Positions 41,882 through 50,309 of a DNA stretch of 64,000 bases are shown here, one piece after another; position 1 is the first letter of the stretch, and every line of letters begins with the position of its first letter. The translations under genes and the position numbers were made by a program. The stretch is from Pseudonocardia terrae (GTDB lineage Bacteria; Actinomycetota; Actinomycetes; Mycobacteriales; Pseudonocardiaceae), in the NCBI RefSeq assembly GCF_021343995.1, contig NZ_JAJTTE010000007.1, forward strand, positions 111,545 through 175,544, given 5' to 3'. Under the pieces are notes generated by a model. That model had not been told where the DNA came from. It ran no database searches and saw only the letters and a list, made by a program, of their open reading frames with translations.

Positions 41882-43036
41882 GTGAGATTCAGTTTGATGC
41901 AGACCGGCGTGATCGGACGCCGGCACGAGCTCGAGGCCGGCATGGCCGGCCAGCGCGGTGACCTCTACCAGCGGTTCCTCGAGGAGATGGTCGGCTACAT
42001 CAAGCTCGCCGACGAACTGGGCTACGACGCCTACTGCTCGCCGGAGCACCACCTCCAGGTCGAGGGCTTCGAGATCACGAACCACCCGGGCATCCTGGCC
42101 GCCTATGTCGGCCTGCACGCCCAGCGGCTCAAGGCGGGGATCCTCGGCTATGTCCTCCCGACCCACAATCCGGTCCGGGTCGCCGAGGAGATCGCGACGC
42201 TGGACCACATGTTGCGGGGCCGGCTGATCGTCGGGTTCACCCGCGGCTACCACGCCCGCTGGGTCGACGCCTACGCCGCGGTCCGGGGCATCGGGGCCAC
42301 CAACGTCACCCACGCCAAGGCCAAGAACGAGCAGGACGCGATCAACCGCGAGATCTTCGAGGAGTCCGTCCAGATCGTGAAGAAGGCCTGGGAGAACTCG
42401 ATGTTCTCGCACAAGGGCAAGTACTGGGAGTACCCGCCCGAGGGCGGCTCGGCCGGTCACCCCGGCTACGCGGAGTTCGGCGCCGGGCAGGACGAGAACG
42501 GCGTCGTCCGGGAGATCGGCATCGCGCCGCGTCCCTACACCGACCCGCACCCCAAGCTCTACGGCGCGTTCGCATACTCCATGCGCACGGTGGACATGTG
42601 GGCCCGCGAGGGCGGCAAGCAGATCGTGTTCGCCAACGACCTCGACTTCTGCGACGCCCTGTGGAACCGCTACACCGAGACCGCCAAGAAGGCGGGGCGG
42701 GACGTGAAGCGGGAGGACGTCGGTGCCTGGGGCGGGTTCCTGATCCTGACCGACTCGAAGGAGGAGGCGCAGGAGCTCGAGGCGGAGCACCGCTGGTTCT
42801 GGGACAAGTGGTTCATCCCGCACGGCCAGCAGTTCCCCAACGTCCTGATCGGGACCCCGGACGACATCTCGAGGCAGATCGAGCAGGCCCACGAGCGGCT
42901 CGGGTTCGACGAGTGCTTCCTCATGTTCGGCCAGGGGCACCTCGAGCCGGAGCGACAGAACGCCGAGCTGGTCCGGTTCGCCGAGGAGGTCGCCCCCCGC
43001 TTCTCCAGCAAGGCCCCAGACGGAACCCTCGTCTGA
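41882..43036 (+). CDS. LLM-class (luciferase-like) flavin monooxygenase 1
   Basis: 384 residues from GTG 41882. Bacterial luciferase-like TIM barrel with GYDAYCSPEHHLQVEG, LKAGILGYVLPTHNPVRVAEEIATLDHMLRGRLIVGFTRGYHAR, and NVLIGTPDDISRQIEQ near the end. Members use reduced FMN and O2 for Baeyer-Villiger or hydroxylation reactions. A long middle insertion (about residues 180-230) sets it apart from the second LLM protein. The flavin reductase at the head of the operon is the obvious partner. Confidence 0.9.
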   Translation: MRFSLMQTGVIGRRHELEAGMAGQRGDLYQRFLEEMVGYIKLADELGYDAYCSPEHHLQVEGFEITNHPGILAAYVGLHAQRLKAGILGYVLPTHNPVRVAEEIATLDHMLRGRLIVGFTRGYHARWVDAYAAVRGIGATNVTHAKAKNEQDAINREIFEESVQIVKKAWENSMFSHKGKYWEYPPEGGSAGHPGYAEFGAGQDENGVVREIGIAPRPYTDPHPKLYGAFAYSMRTVDMWAREGGKQIVFANDLDFCDALWNRYTETAKKAGRDVKREDVGAWGGFLILTDSKEEAQELEAEHRWFWDKWFIPHGQQFPNVLIGTPDDISRQIEQAHERLGFDECFLMFGQGHLEPERQNAELVRFAEEVAPRFSSKAPDGTLV

Positions 43037-43064
43037 TCCGTCCCGCTCATCCGAGGAGGCAACG

Positions 43065-43469
43065 ATGCCGAGCACCGAGGACAACAAGGCCGCCGTCACC
43101 CGGTTCCTGGAGCTCTTCTCCGAGGGGAACCCCGAGAAGACCCTCGCCGCCCTCACCGACGACGTCACCTGGTGGGTCTCGGGGAAGCTCGAGGGCATGT
43201 CCGGCTCCTACGACAAGGCCGGGTTCGGACAGCTGATCGGTGGCGTGGCGGACGTCTACAAGGCGCCCCTGCGCATCACTCCGCGCTCGATGGTCGCCGA
43301 GGGCGACTCCGTGGCCGTCGAGGCCGACTCGTACGCGGAGCTGAAGGACGGGCGGGTCTACGACCCGCGCTGCCACTTCCTGTTCCGCGTCGCGCCCGAC
43401 GGGCGCATCGCCGAGGTGCACGAGTACCTCGACACCCAGCACGCCAAGGACATCTTCTTCGGCGGCTGA
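43065..43469 (+). CDS. SnoaL/NTF2-fold protein
   Basis: 134 residues from ATG 43065, GAGGAGG upstream. Sequence DNKAAVTRFLELFSEGNPEKTLAALTDD with VTWWVSG and DPRCHFLFRVAPDGRIAEVHEYLDT is the limonene-epoxide-hydrolase/SnoaL fold. Between two LLM monooxygenases it could open an epoxide or lactone or isomerise an enone; the sequence alone does not tell. Confidence 0.82.
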   Translation: MPSTEDNKAAVTRFLELFSEGNPEKTLAALTDDVTWWVSGKLEGMSGSYDKAGFGQLIGGVADVYKAPLRITPRSMVAEGDSVAVEADSYAELKDGRVYDPRCHFLFRVAPDGRIAEVHEYLDTQHAKDIFFGG

Positions 43470-43526
43470 CCCTCCGGAAACCCCGCACCTGAACGACGAC
43501 GTCCAGCAACGAGGAGCACAGAACAG

Positions 43527-44633
43527 ATGGATTCCGGTCTCATCCACATCCCGTACATGCGCCCGGAGCGCACCAGCCGGCAGACCTTCGAGTGGGCGCT
43601 GGAGAACGCTCGTCAGGCGGACCAGGCCGGGCTGACCGAGTTCATGGTGGCCGAACACGCGACCCAGAAGTGGGAGTGCATCCCCACCCCGGAGCTGGTC
43701 ATCGCAGCGGCGGCCACGCAGACGGAGCGGATCAAGTTCGCTCCGATGGCCCATCTGCTTCCGCACCACCACCCGGCCGACCTGGCGATCCAGGTGGGCT
43801 GGCTGTCCCAGATCCTCGAGGGACGCTACTTCCTCGGTGTGGGCGCGGGGGCGTACCCGCAGGCGTCGTACCTGCACGGCATCACCGACCTGCAGAACAA
43901 CCCGAAGCGGGTCCGCGAGTCGCTCGAGATCATGGAGAAGATCTGGAAGCGCGAGCCGTTCTTCCACGAGGGCGAGTTCTGGAACGCCGGCTACCCGGAG
44001 GAGGTCGACGACGGCCTCGGCCACGACGACCACAAGCTCGCCGACTTCAGCCCCTGGGGCGGCAAGCTCGACATCGCCGTGACCGGGCTGTCGGTGAACT
44101 CGCCGTCGATCCGGTTCGCCGGTGAGCGCGGATTCATGCCGGTCTCGATCTACTCCGGGTCCTCGATCCTCAAGACCCACTGGGAGACCTACGAGAAGGC
44201 CGCCCTGGAGAACGGTCACACCCCGGATCGGTCGAAGTACCACGTCTCCCAGACGGTGTTCGTCGCAGACACCGACAAGGAGGCCAAGAAGCTCGCCATG
44301 GAGGGCGGCATCGGGTACGCCTTCGAGCGGTACCTGTGGCCCATCTGGGAGCGCTTCGGCATGCTCGAGGGCTACATCAAGGACGCCGGCGCCGAGCCGG
44401 GCGACGTCGACCTCGAGTGGATCTGCGACAACGTGTGGGTCGTCGGCTCCCCGGAGACGGTGATCGACAAGCTCAACACGCTCTACGAGTTCACCGGTGG
44501 GTGGGGCACCCTGCAGGTCGAGTCCCACGACTACATGGACGACCCGTCCCCGTGGTTCCAGTCCCTGCAGCTCATCGCGCAGGAGGTCGCTCCCAAGATC
44601 CAGCTGCCCTTCAGCTCGTCCGGCCAGAGCTGA
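43527..44633 (+). CDS. LLM-class flavin monooxygenase 2
   Basis: 368 residues from ATG 43527. LLM barrel with EFMVAEHATQKWECIPTPEL, IKFAPMAHLLPHHHPADLAIQVGWLSQILEGRYFLGVGAGA and VVGSPETVIDKLNTLYEFTGG. It resembles limonene- or alkanal-monooxygenase-like LLM proteins more than the first LLM gene does. Probable O2-dependent oxidation with reduced FMN. A strong terminator follows, so genes 40232-44633 are one five-gene unit. Confidence 0.88.
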   Translation: MDSGLIHIPYMRPERTSRQTFEWALENARQADQAGLTEFMVAEHATQKWECIPTPELVIAAAATQTERIKFAPMAHLLPHHHPADLAIQVGWLSQILEGRYFLGVGAGAYPQASYLHGITDLQNNPKRVRESLEIMEKIWKREPFFHEGEFWNAGYPEEVDDGLGHDDHKLADFSPWGGKLDIAVTGLSVNSPSIRFAGERGFMPVSIYSGSSILKTHWETYEKAALENGHTPDRSKYHVSQTVFVADTDKEAKKLAMEGGIGYAFERYLWPIWERFGMLEGYIKDAGAEPGDVDLEWICDNVWVVGSPETVIDKLNTLYEFTGGWGTLQVESHDYMDDPSPWFQSLQLIAQEVAPKIQLPFSSSGQS

Positions 44634-44650
44634 GCGCTCACCCCAGAGGA

Positions 44651-44683
44651 GCGAGAGGGTGCCGTGCGATGGCACCCTCTCGC
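44651..44683 (+). terminator. Hairpin terminator after LLM 2
   Basis: GCGAGAGGGTGCC (44651-44663) and GGCACCCTCTCGC (44671-44683) form a perfect 13-bp stem with a 7-base loop, 18 bp after the LLM stop. Confidence 0.85.
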
Positions 44684-44749
44684 CCCTCATGCCTAGCGAC
44701 CCTGGAAGTGCCATCCCTTCGGAACACCGGAGAAGAGAGCAGCCCTGCA

Positions 44750-45973
44750 ATGACGCAGTCCTTGCCCGAGCACATCCCCGGCATCCTGACGCCGGCGTTC
44801 GAGTCCGACCCCTACCGCTCCTACGCGCTGATGCGCGAGGAAGCCCCTCTCTACTACGACGACCAGCTCCAGGCATACGTCATCAGTCGCTACTCCGACG
44901 TCGCCCGCGCCTTCAAAGATCCCGCGTTCACCAACCGCAACTACGAGTGGCAGCTGGAACCCGTGCACGGCCGGACCATCGTGCAGATGGACGGCCGCGA
45001 GCACGCGACGAAGCGGGCAATCGTGGCGCCCTGCTTCCGACCTAAGGCGATCCTCGGCAAGCTCACTGCGATCATCGAGGGGAACGCCGTCCGACTGGTC
45101 GATGAGTTTGTCGGCCGGGGAAGCTGCGAGTTCTCCGCGGAGTTCTCCCGGTTGTACCCGATCAACGTCACCGCTGACATGATGGGCCTGCCGGTTGAGG
45201 ACCTCGAGACCTTCCGCGGGTGGTACAGCGCGATCATCGACTTCCTCGGCAACCTGACTCAGGACGAGGCCGTCACGCAGGCCGGCCTGCGCGCACGCGA
45301 CGAGATGGCCAAGTACATGTTGCCCGTCATCGCCGAGCGGCGGCGCAACCCCGGCGACGACCTGCTCTCGACGCTGTGCGCCGCCGAGGTCGACGGGGTG
45401 CAGATGTCCGACGAGGAGATCAAGTCATTCGCGAGCCTCCTGCTGACCGCCGGCGGTGAGACCACCGACAAGGTGCTGACGAGCCTGCTCGCCAAGCTGG
45501 TGGAGCATCCCGACCAGCTCGCCGACGTGCGCCGGGGCCGGTCGTTGATACCGGCGGCCCTGGCCGAGACCCTGCGTGTCGCCCCGCCACTACACATGGT
45601 GATGCGGCAGACCGCCGTGGACGTCGAGATAGCCGACGGAGCGATCCCGGCAGGGAGCACCGTCGTGTGCCTGATCGCGTCGGCCAACCGTGACCCGGCT
45701 GTCTTCTCCAACCCGGACCACTTCGACATCCACCGCACGGACGTCGACGCCTCCCGCGAGTTCTCCGGCGCGTCCAAGCAGCTCGCCTTCGTCCACGGAC
45801 GGCACTTCTGCGTCGGCTCACTCTTGGCCAAGCAGGAGGTGGAAGTCGGCCTGAACGTCCTGCTCGACCGCACCTCCGACATCCGCCTGCAAGCCGGGTT
45901 CGTCCCCGTCGAGGAAGGCGTCTTCACCCGTGCCCCACGCAAACTGCTGCTCGACCTGACCCCGGCGCCCTGA
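44750..45973 (+). CDS. Cytochrome P450 (second system)
   Basis: 407 residues from ATG 44750. I-helix LLLTAGGETTDKV (Glu replaces the usual Asp of AGxDT), K-helix ETLR, and heme loop FVHGRHFCVGSLLAKQE with the thiolate Cys. It is a soluble actinobacterial CYP with the FxxGxHxCxGxxLA consensus. The stop overlaps the ferredoxin start (TGATG), so they are co-produced, but there is no reductase gene next to it; the protein at 18229 or a chromosomal reductase would be needed. Confidence 0.9.
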   Translation: MTQSLPEHIPGILTPAFESDPYRSYALMREEAPLYYDDQLQAYVISRYSDVARAFKDPAFTNRNYEWQLEPVHGRTIVQMDGREHATKRAIVAPCFRPKAILGKLTAIIEGNAVRLVDEFVGRGSCEFSAEFSRLYPINVTADMMGLPVEDLETFRGWYSAIIDFLGNLTQDEAVTQAGLRARDEMAKYMLPVIAERRRNPGDDLLSTLCAAEVDGVQMSDEEIKSFASLLLTAGGETTDKVLTSLLAKLVEHPDQLADVRRGRSLIPAALAETLRVAPPLHMVMRQTAVDVEIADGAIPAGSTVVCLIASANRDPAVFSNPDHFDIHRTDVDASREFSGASKQLAFVHGRHFCVGSLLAKQEVEVGLNVLLDRTSDIRLQAGFVPVEEGVFTRAPRKLLLDLTPAP

Positions 45974-46182
45974 TGGCCGGGCACACGCGCGTGAGCGTCG
46001 ACATGGACAGATGCGTCTACACGCTGCAGTGCACCTACCACGCCCCGACCGTCTTCGACGTGAACGACGACGGCGAGATGACCTACACAACGGAGGTTGC
46101 CGGCGACGCGGCGGAAGCCGTCAGGACTGCTGCCGAGCTATGCCCCTCCCAGGCCATCCGGCTTGCCCCGGACACGCGCTGA
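45973..46182 (+). CDS. Small three-Cys ferredoxin ([3Fe-4S]/[4Fe-4S] P450 partner)
   Basis: 69 residues from ATG 45973. VSVDMDRCVYTLQCTYHAPTVFDV supplies two cysteines spaced C-x5-C and LCPSQAI the third next to Pro, the pattern of actinobacterial P450 ferredoxins in which the fourth ligand position is a non-Cys residue (Thr here, in CVYTLQC). DDDGEMTY follows as usual. It should donate electrons to the P450 immediately upstream. Confidence 0.9.
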   Translation: MAGHTRVSVDMDRCVYTLQCTYHAPTVFDVNDDGEMTYTTEVAGDAAEAVRTAAELCPSQAIRLAPDTR

Positions 46183-46211
46183 TCACACCTCAAGTACCGA
46201 AAGGCGGAGAA

Positions 46212-46952
46212 ATGGGACGTCTTCAGGACAAAGTTGCCCTGATCAGCGGGGGAGCGCGCGGAATGGGGGCGGCGCACGCTCGCGCCATCGTCCACGAAGG
46301 CGGTCGCGTCGTGCTCGGTGATGTCCTCGAAGCCGAGGGAAAAGCCTTGGCCGACGAGCTTGGGGACTCCGCGCGGTTCGTGCCGCTGGACGTGACCCGC
46401 GAGGAGGACTGGGGCGCCGCGGTCAGGGCTGCCACCGATGCGTTCGGGAAGCTCAACGTGCTGGTGAACAACGCCGGCATCTGCACAGTGGGCAGTCTCT
46501 TCGACTACACGCTCGAAGACTGGAACCACATCATCGGGGTCAACCTGACCGGCCAGTTCCTCGGGATTCGGGCGGCGGTGAGCGCTCTGTTGGAGAGCGC
46601 ACCGTCCTCGATCATCAACATCTCGTCGACTCAGGGTGTCGAAGGCATCGCCGAACTGCACGGCTACACCGCCTCCAAGTTCGGCGTACGTGGCCTGACG
46701 AAGTCGGCGGCCCTGGAGCTCGCGTCGCGAAACGTCCGGGCAAACACGATCTGTCCGGGCACGATCGCGACGCCCATGAACGAGGGACTCGACGTCAGCG
46801 GATTCAACCCGATGAACCGGAAGGCCGACCCGGCGGAGGTCTCCTCCTTGGTCGTGTACCTCGCCAGCGATGAATCCAGCTTCATCAGCGGCACCGAGAT
46901 CCTTGTCGACGGCGGCGAGCTCGCCGGCCATGGGCCGTTGATCGCGAAATAG
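46212..46952 (+). CDS. SDR family oxidoreductase (3-alpha,20-beta-HSD-like)
   Basis: 246 residues from ATG 46212. Intact classical SDR: ISGGARGMGAAHARAIV, GDV (Asp, NAD preference), NNAGICTVG, NISSTQGVEGIAELHGYTASKFG with Ser-Tyr-Lys, and the closing FISGTEILVDGG. It would oxidise the alcohol formed by the P450. Ends in TAG, which shows TAG is used as a normal stop here. Confidence 0.9.
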   Translation: MGRLQDKVALISGGARGMGAAHARAIVHEGGRVVLGDVLEAEGKALADELGDSARFVPLDVTREEDWGAAVRAATDAFGKLNVLVNNAGICTVGSLFDYTLEDWNHIIGVNLTGQFLGIRAAVSALLESAPSSIINISSTQGVEGIAELHGYTASKFGVRGLTKSAALELASRNVRANTICPGTIATPMNEGLDVSGFNPMNRKADPAEVSSLVVYLASDESSFISGTEILVDGGELAGHGPLIAK

Positions 46953-46962
46953 GGGACAGGAG

Positions 46963-48279
46963 ATGACGAAGACCGTCAGCGGGGAGAGCAGCCCGGTGAT
47001 CGACGTGCGTGCCTCGCGGCGCGCGCTCGTCGCGGGCTCCATCGGCAATCTCGTCGAGTGGTACGAGTACGCGCTCTACGGCTACATGGCGCCCGTCATC
47101 GCCGGGCTCTTCTTCCCGACCGGCGACGGTGTGGCCGGCTTGCTGGCCACCTTCTCGCTGTTCGCCCTGGCGTTCTTCCTCAGGCCCGTCGGAGCGGCGG
47201 TGTTCGGCCGCTTCGCCGACCGGGCGGGCCGTCGTCCGGTGCTCGTCCTCATCATCACCCTGATGTCCGGGGCCACGGCGTTGATCGGTGTCCTGCCCAC
47301 CTACGCGACGATCGGCGTCTGGGCGCCGCTGCTGCTCACCGTGCTGCGGGTGGTGCAGGGACTCGCGGCGGGCGGGGAGTTCGGTGGTGCGGTGTCGCTG
47401 ATGGCCGAGTACGCGCCGCCAGGCCGGCGTGGGCTCTACGGCTCGTGGTCGTTCTTCACCACGGTGATCGGGTTCGTGTTCGGGGCCGGGATGGCCACCG
47501 TGCTGATCGCCGTCCTCCCCGACGACGCCCTGGCCTCCTGGGGCTGGCGCATCGGCTTCCTCGTCGCCGCCCCGATGGGCCTCATCGCGCTCTACCTGCG
47601 GATGCGGGTCGACGAGACACCGTCGTTCCGCGCCGCGACTGGCGCGTCACCCGTCACGTCGACGCCCGCGTCAGTAAGCGCGCGGGAACCGGGGCTGCTG
47701 CGGCAGGTGTTGACCACGGTCGGGATCGTCGTCGTCTACTCCTGCACCGGTTACACGTTCATGGTGTTGATGCCGACCTACCTGTCGAAGACCCTGGGGA
47801 TGTCACTGAAGCAGTCCTACGTGCTCACCCTGATCAACGGCACGGTCGCGGGTCTGGTCGTCCCGTTCGCGGGTGCGTGGTCGGACCGCGTCGGCCGTCG
47901 CGCCGTGATGCTCGTCGGCACCGTCGGCACCCTCGTGCTGTCCTACCCGCTGTTCCTCATGCTCCGCGGCGGCTTCGGTGCCGCTCTGGTCGCCCTCGTC
48001 GTGGCCGGCGTGCTGATCGGCCTGGTCGGCGGACCGCTACCGGCGCTGCTGTCCGAGCGGTTCCCGACGCGCACCCGGGTCACCGGAGTCTCCTTGGCCT
48101 ACGCGGTGTCGGTGGCGCTGTTCGGCGGGACGGCCCCGTTCATCATCACCGCGGTCGTCTCGGCGACGGGCAACTCGCTGGCCGCGGCCTGGTACACGAT
48201 CGCCTGCAGCCTCATCACGCTCACGACCCTGCTGGCACTACGGGGAACAGCGGCCCACCGACAGGCCCTGCGGGACTGA
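46963..48279 (+). CDS. MHS-family MFS transporter
   Basis: 438 residues from ATG 46963. Twelve-helix pattern with GSIGNLVEWYEYALYGYMA in TM1, FADRAGRRPVLVL, GLAAGGEFGGAVSLMAEYA and WSDRVGRRAVMLVG. Complete, unlike its homologue at 6997-8322. Metabolite:H+ symport of an organic acid is expected. It is 10 bp after the SDR and 2 bp before the synthetase. Confidence 0.9.
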   Translation: MTKTVSGESSPVIDVRASRRALVAGSIGNLVEWYEYALYGYMAPVIAGLFFPTGDGVAGLLATFSLFALAFFLRPVGAAVFGRFADRAGRRPVLVLIITLMSGATALIGVLPTYATIGVWAPLLLTVLRVVQGLAAGGEFGGAVSLMAEYAPPGRRGLYGSWSFFTTVIGFVFGAGMATVLIAVLPDDALASWGWRIGFLVAAPMGLIALYLRMRVDETPSFRAATGASPVTSTPASVSAREPGLLRQVLTTVGIVVVYSCTGYTFMVLMPTYLSKTLGMSLKQSYVLTLINGTVAGLVVPFAGAWSDRVGRRAVMLVGTVGTLVLSYPLFLMLRGGFGAALVALVVAGVLIGLVGGPLPALLSERFPTRTRVTGVSLAYAVSVALFGGTAPFIITAVVSATGNSLAAAWYTIACSLITLTTLLALRGTAAHRQALRD

Positions 48280-48281
48280 GA

Positions 48282-49835
48282 ATGGCCGGACACGACGTCA
48301 GCTCGGACCGCACCCTGCACGGGTTGCTCGACCAGTGGGCGGCCCTGCGGCCCGGAGAGCCCGCCCTGGTCCACCTCCGCGACCCTGCTGGACCCGCGAA
48401 GCCGGGCACGGTGACCTGGGAGCGCCTCGCCACCGATGTCCACGGCCTTCGCCACCGAATTGCGGGGATCGGCGTGCAGGACGGGCGAAGCGTGGTGTTG
48501 GCCCTGCCCAACAGCCCACTCACCGTGGCGTTGTGGCTGGCGATCCCGGCCAACGGCGCGATCGTGCAGGTGATCGACCCGGACTCCGGGCTGCTCGCCG
48601 TCGAGAGGGCCCTCCGGGCGACCGGGCCGGTCGCCGTCGTCGCGGCTGTGTCCAACGCCGGCCTCGTCGCCGACGCCATCGCCCGCGCAGAGGTGTCGAC
48701 GCGGCTACTGGTCCTGACCGACGAGGAGCTGTGGACCACCGCCTGTCCCGCCGACCTCGGCACAGCGGGCAGCGAGCCCCCGTCCGCCACGCCCGACCTC
48801 GTCGCGGGGCTGCTGCCGACCTCCGGCACCAGCGGCGCCCCGAAGCTGGTGCAGCTCACGCACCGCAACTACGTCATGTCCGCCGAACGACTTGCGCGCA
48901 ACGGCGGCTATCTGAGCACCGACCGGCACTACCTCTGCTCGCCGTTCTTCCACACCAACGCGCAGCTCTACCTGTGCGCCCCGCCCTTCGTCACGGGCGG
49001 CTCGATCGCGATCGTGCCCCGTTTCAGCGCGAGCACCTGGTTCGACGCCGCCCGCCGCACCGGCGCCACGATCGCCTCGATGGTCGCCCCGCCCATGCGG
49101 ATGGCGCTGCACCGCGCCGTCGGCTCGGGACGACCGGTCGACCCGGGCCCGCTCCGTGCCGTCCACTACGGAATGACGCTCAGCAACGCGGACTGGCAGG
49201 AGTGGGACGGGCTGGTTCCCGGAATCCACATGCGCCAGATCTACGGACAGACCGAGTCCGTGACCGGCGTCCTCGGCGGGTCGCCGTGGGAACTGGATGA
49301 CCGCGCAACGATCGGGCGCCCGTTCCTCGGCGTCGACGGCGTCCGCCTGGTCCGCGACGACGGTTCCGACGCTCCGGACGGCGAGCCGGGGGAGCTGTGG
49401 GTCCGCGGGAGCCCGGGCAACACGCTCATGCTCGGCTACCTCGACGCTTCCGATGCCACCGCTGCGACCCTCGTCGACGGCGAATGGCTGCGGACGGGCG
49501 ACATCATGGTCCGGCGCCCGAACGGCCGCTTCGAGTTCCGCGGCCGCGGCATGCACATCATCCGACGTGGCGGGGAGAACATCTCGACCTACGCGCTGGA
49601 GGTCGATCTGCAGGCCTGCCCGCTCGTTCGCGACGTCGCCGTCACGGCCCGTCCCGACGAGACCCTCGACGCCGTCGTCGTCGCGCACGTGATCCCGGCT
49701 GCCGGCTACGAGGAGAGAAGCTTCCGCGCCTGGTGTCACGAGCACCTCGGCCGCCGTGGTGTCCCGGACGAGATCCGGGAGCACAGCTCATTCCCGAGGA
49801 CGGGGAGTGGGCGTGTGATCGTGCGGGAGCTTTGA
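48282..49835 (+). CDS. Acyl-CoA synthetase-like AMP-binding protein with Lys-to-Arg change in the last motif
   Basis: 517 residues from ATG 48282. AMP-binding loop LLPTSGTSGAPKLVQLTH, IYGQTESVTG, EWLRTGDIMVRRPNGRFEFRGR and IIRRGGENISTYALEVD are in order. The C-terminal motif, PxxxxGKxxR in active synthetases (Lys contacts acyl-AMP), reads PRTGSGRVIVREL, with Arg for Lys. Adenylation may be slow or absent; thioester formation could persist. It is the last gene of the P450-SDR-transporter unit. Confidence 0.85.
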   Translation: MAGHDVSSDRTLHGLLDQWAALRPGEPALVHLRDPAGPAKPGTVTWERLATDVHGLRHRIAGIGVQDGRSVVLALPNSPLTVALWLAIPANGAIVQVIDPDSGLLAVERALRATGPVAVVAAVSNAGLVADAIARAEVSTRLLVLTDEELWTTACPADLGTAGSEPPSATPDLVAGLLPTSGTSGAPKLVQLTHRNYVMSAERLARNGGYLSTDRHYLCSPFFHTNAQLYLCAPPFVTGGSIAIVPRFSASTWFDAARRTGATIASMVAPPMRMALHRAVGSGRPVDPGPLRAVHYGMTLSNADWQEWDGLVPGIHMRQIYGQTESVTGVLGGSPWELDDRATIGRPFLGVDGVRLVRDDGSDAPDGEPGELWVRGSPGNTLMLGYLDASDATAATLVDGEWLRTGDIMVRRPNGRFEFRGRGMHIIRRGGENISTYALEVDLQACPLVRDVAVTARPDETLDAVVVAHVIPAAGYEERSFRAWCHEHLGRRGVPDEIREHSSFPRTGSGRVIVREL

Positions 49836-49849
49836 CCGCTCGTCTGTGC

Positions 49850-49880
49850 GAAGCTCGTACGAGCTTCAGGCGACGCCTGA
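49850..49880. promoter_or_regulatory. 18-base palindrome with adjoining inverted repeat
   Basis: GAAGCTCGTACGAGCTTC (49850-49867) is a perfect palindrome; TCAGGC-GAC-GCCTGA (49866-49880) follows directly. They lie 15 bp past the synthetase stop. They may act as a terminator structure or be the operator of something lost. Confidence 0.45.
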
Positions 49881-50010
49881 TCTCCGGCGGGTGTTACGAG
49901 CTGTCGGCATGACGCCACTCATGACACGAAATCTCGTTGAATGGTGCTGCGGGAGGGGCTGGAGAGGCCTTACGTGCCAGCGTTGTTGCTGGTAGACGGC
50001 CTGAGAGGGA

Positions 50011-50067
50011 GGTAGTGCGCGCTCTACACCCGAGCGGTCCCAGGTTCGATCCCTGCCGCGCCCACCC
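50011..50067 (+). other. Truncated tRNA-like 3' half, possible attachment-site remnant
   Basis: An anticodon-stem-like hairpin (CGCTC 50020-50024 / GAGCG 50032-50036, 7-base loop TACACCC), a T-arm (CAGG-TTCGATC-CCTG, 50041-50055) and a 3' acceptor strand CGCGCCCACC (50057-50066) are in tRNA order and spacing. No matching 5' acceptor GGGCGCG or D-arm exists upstream, position 33 is not T, and the end is CCC rather than CCA. It looks like the 3' end of a tRNA gene copied by integration of a mobile island. Confidence 0.6.
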
Positions 50068-50189
50068 AGTTCAGCACGGCAGAGCTGTTCAGTTCTGTCA
50101 CGACACGCCGGGTGTCATGAACACCAGCTGTGACATCACTCCTTCGATCGGGCCCCAGTGTGTGGCGGACGCGGAGCTGAGTTGAGTCA

Positions 50190-50213
50190 CGACACGCCGA
50201 CGACGGCGTGTCG
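50190..50213. terminator. Hairpin downstream of the MFS gene
   Basis: CGACACGCCG (50190-50199) and CGGCGTGTCG (50204-50213) with a 4-base loop, about 100 bp past the stop of the minus-strand MFS gene. Its left arm is part of the 13-base direct repeat also found at 50098. Confidence 0.55.
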
Positions 50214-50309
50214 CGGCGGGGGCCTGTCGTACCCCGTCGAGGGCCCTCGGTGAACAGGCGGCGGGTAGGGCGGCCCGCGGAGGGCGTTCCGCGGGCCGGC
50301 CGGGTGGTC

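Larger units (their letters stand above)
49836..50309. other. Non-coding junction between two catabolic blocks
   Basis: 474 bp without a credible gene. It holds the palindromes at 49850-49880, the tRNA-like fragment at 50011-50067, a 13-base direct repeat TCACGACACGCCG (50098-50110 and 50187-50199) and the hairpin at 50190-50213. Gene direction, operators and gene families all change across it. Confidence 0.5.

Noticed and set aside
50011..50067. Complete tRNA gene
   Set aside because: No 5' acceptor strand or D-arm matches, and the anticodon loop lacks T33. Only the 3' half is credible.
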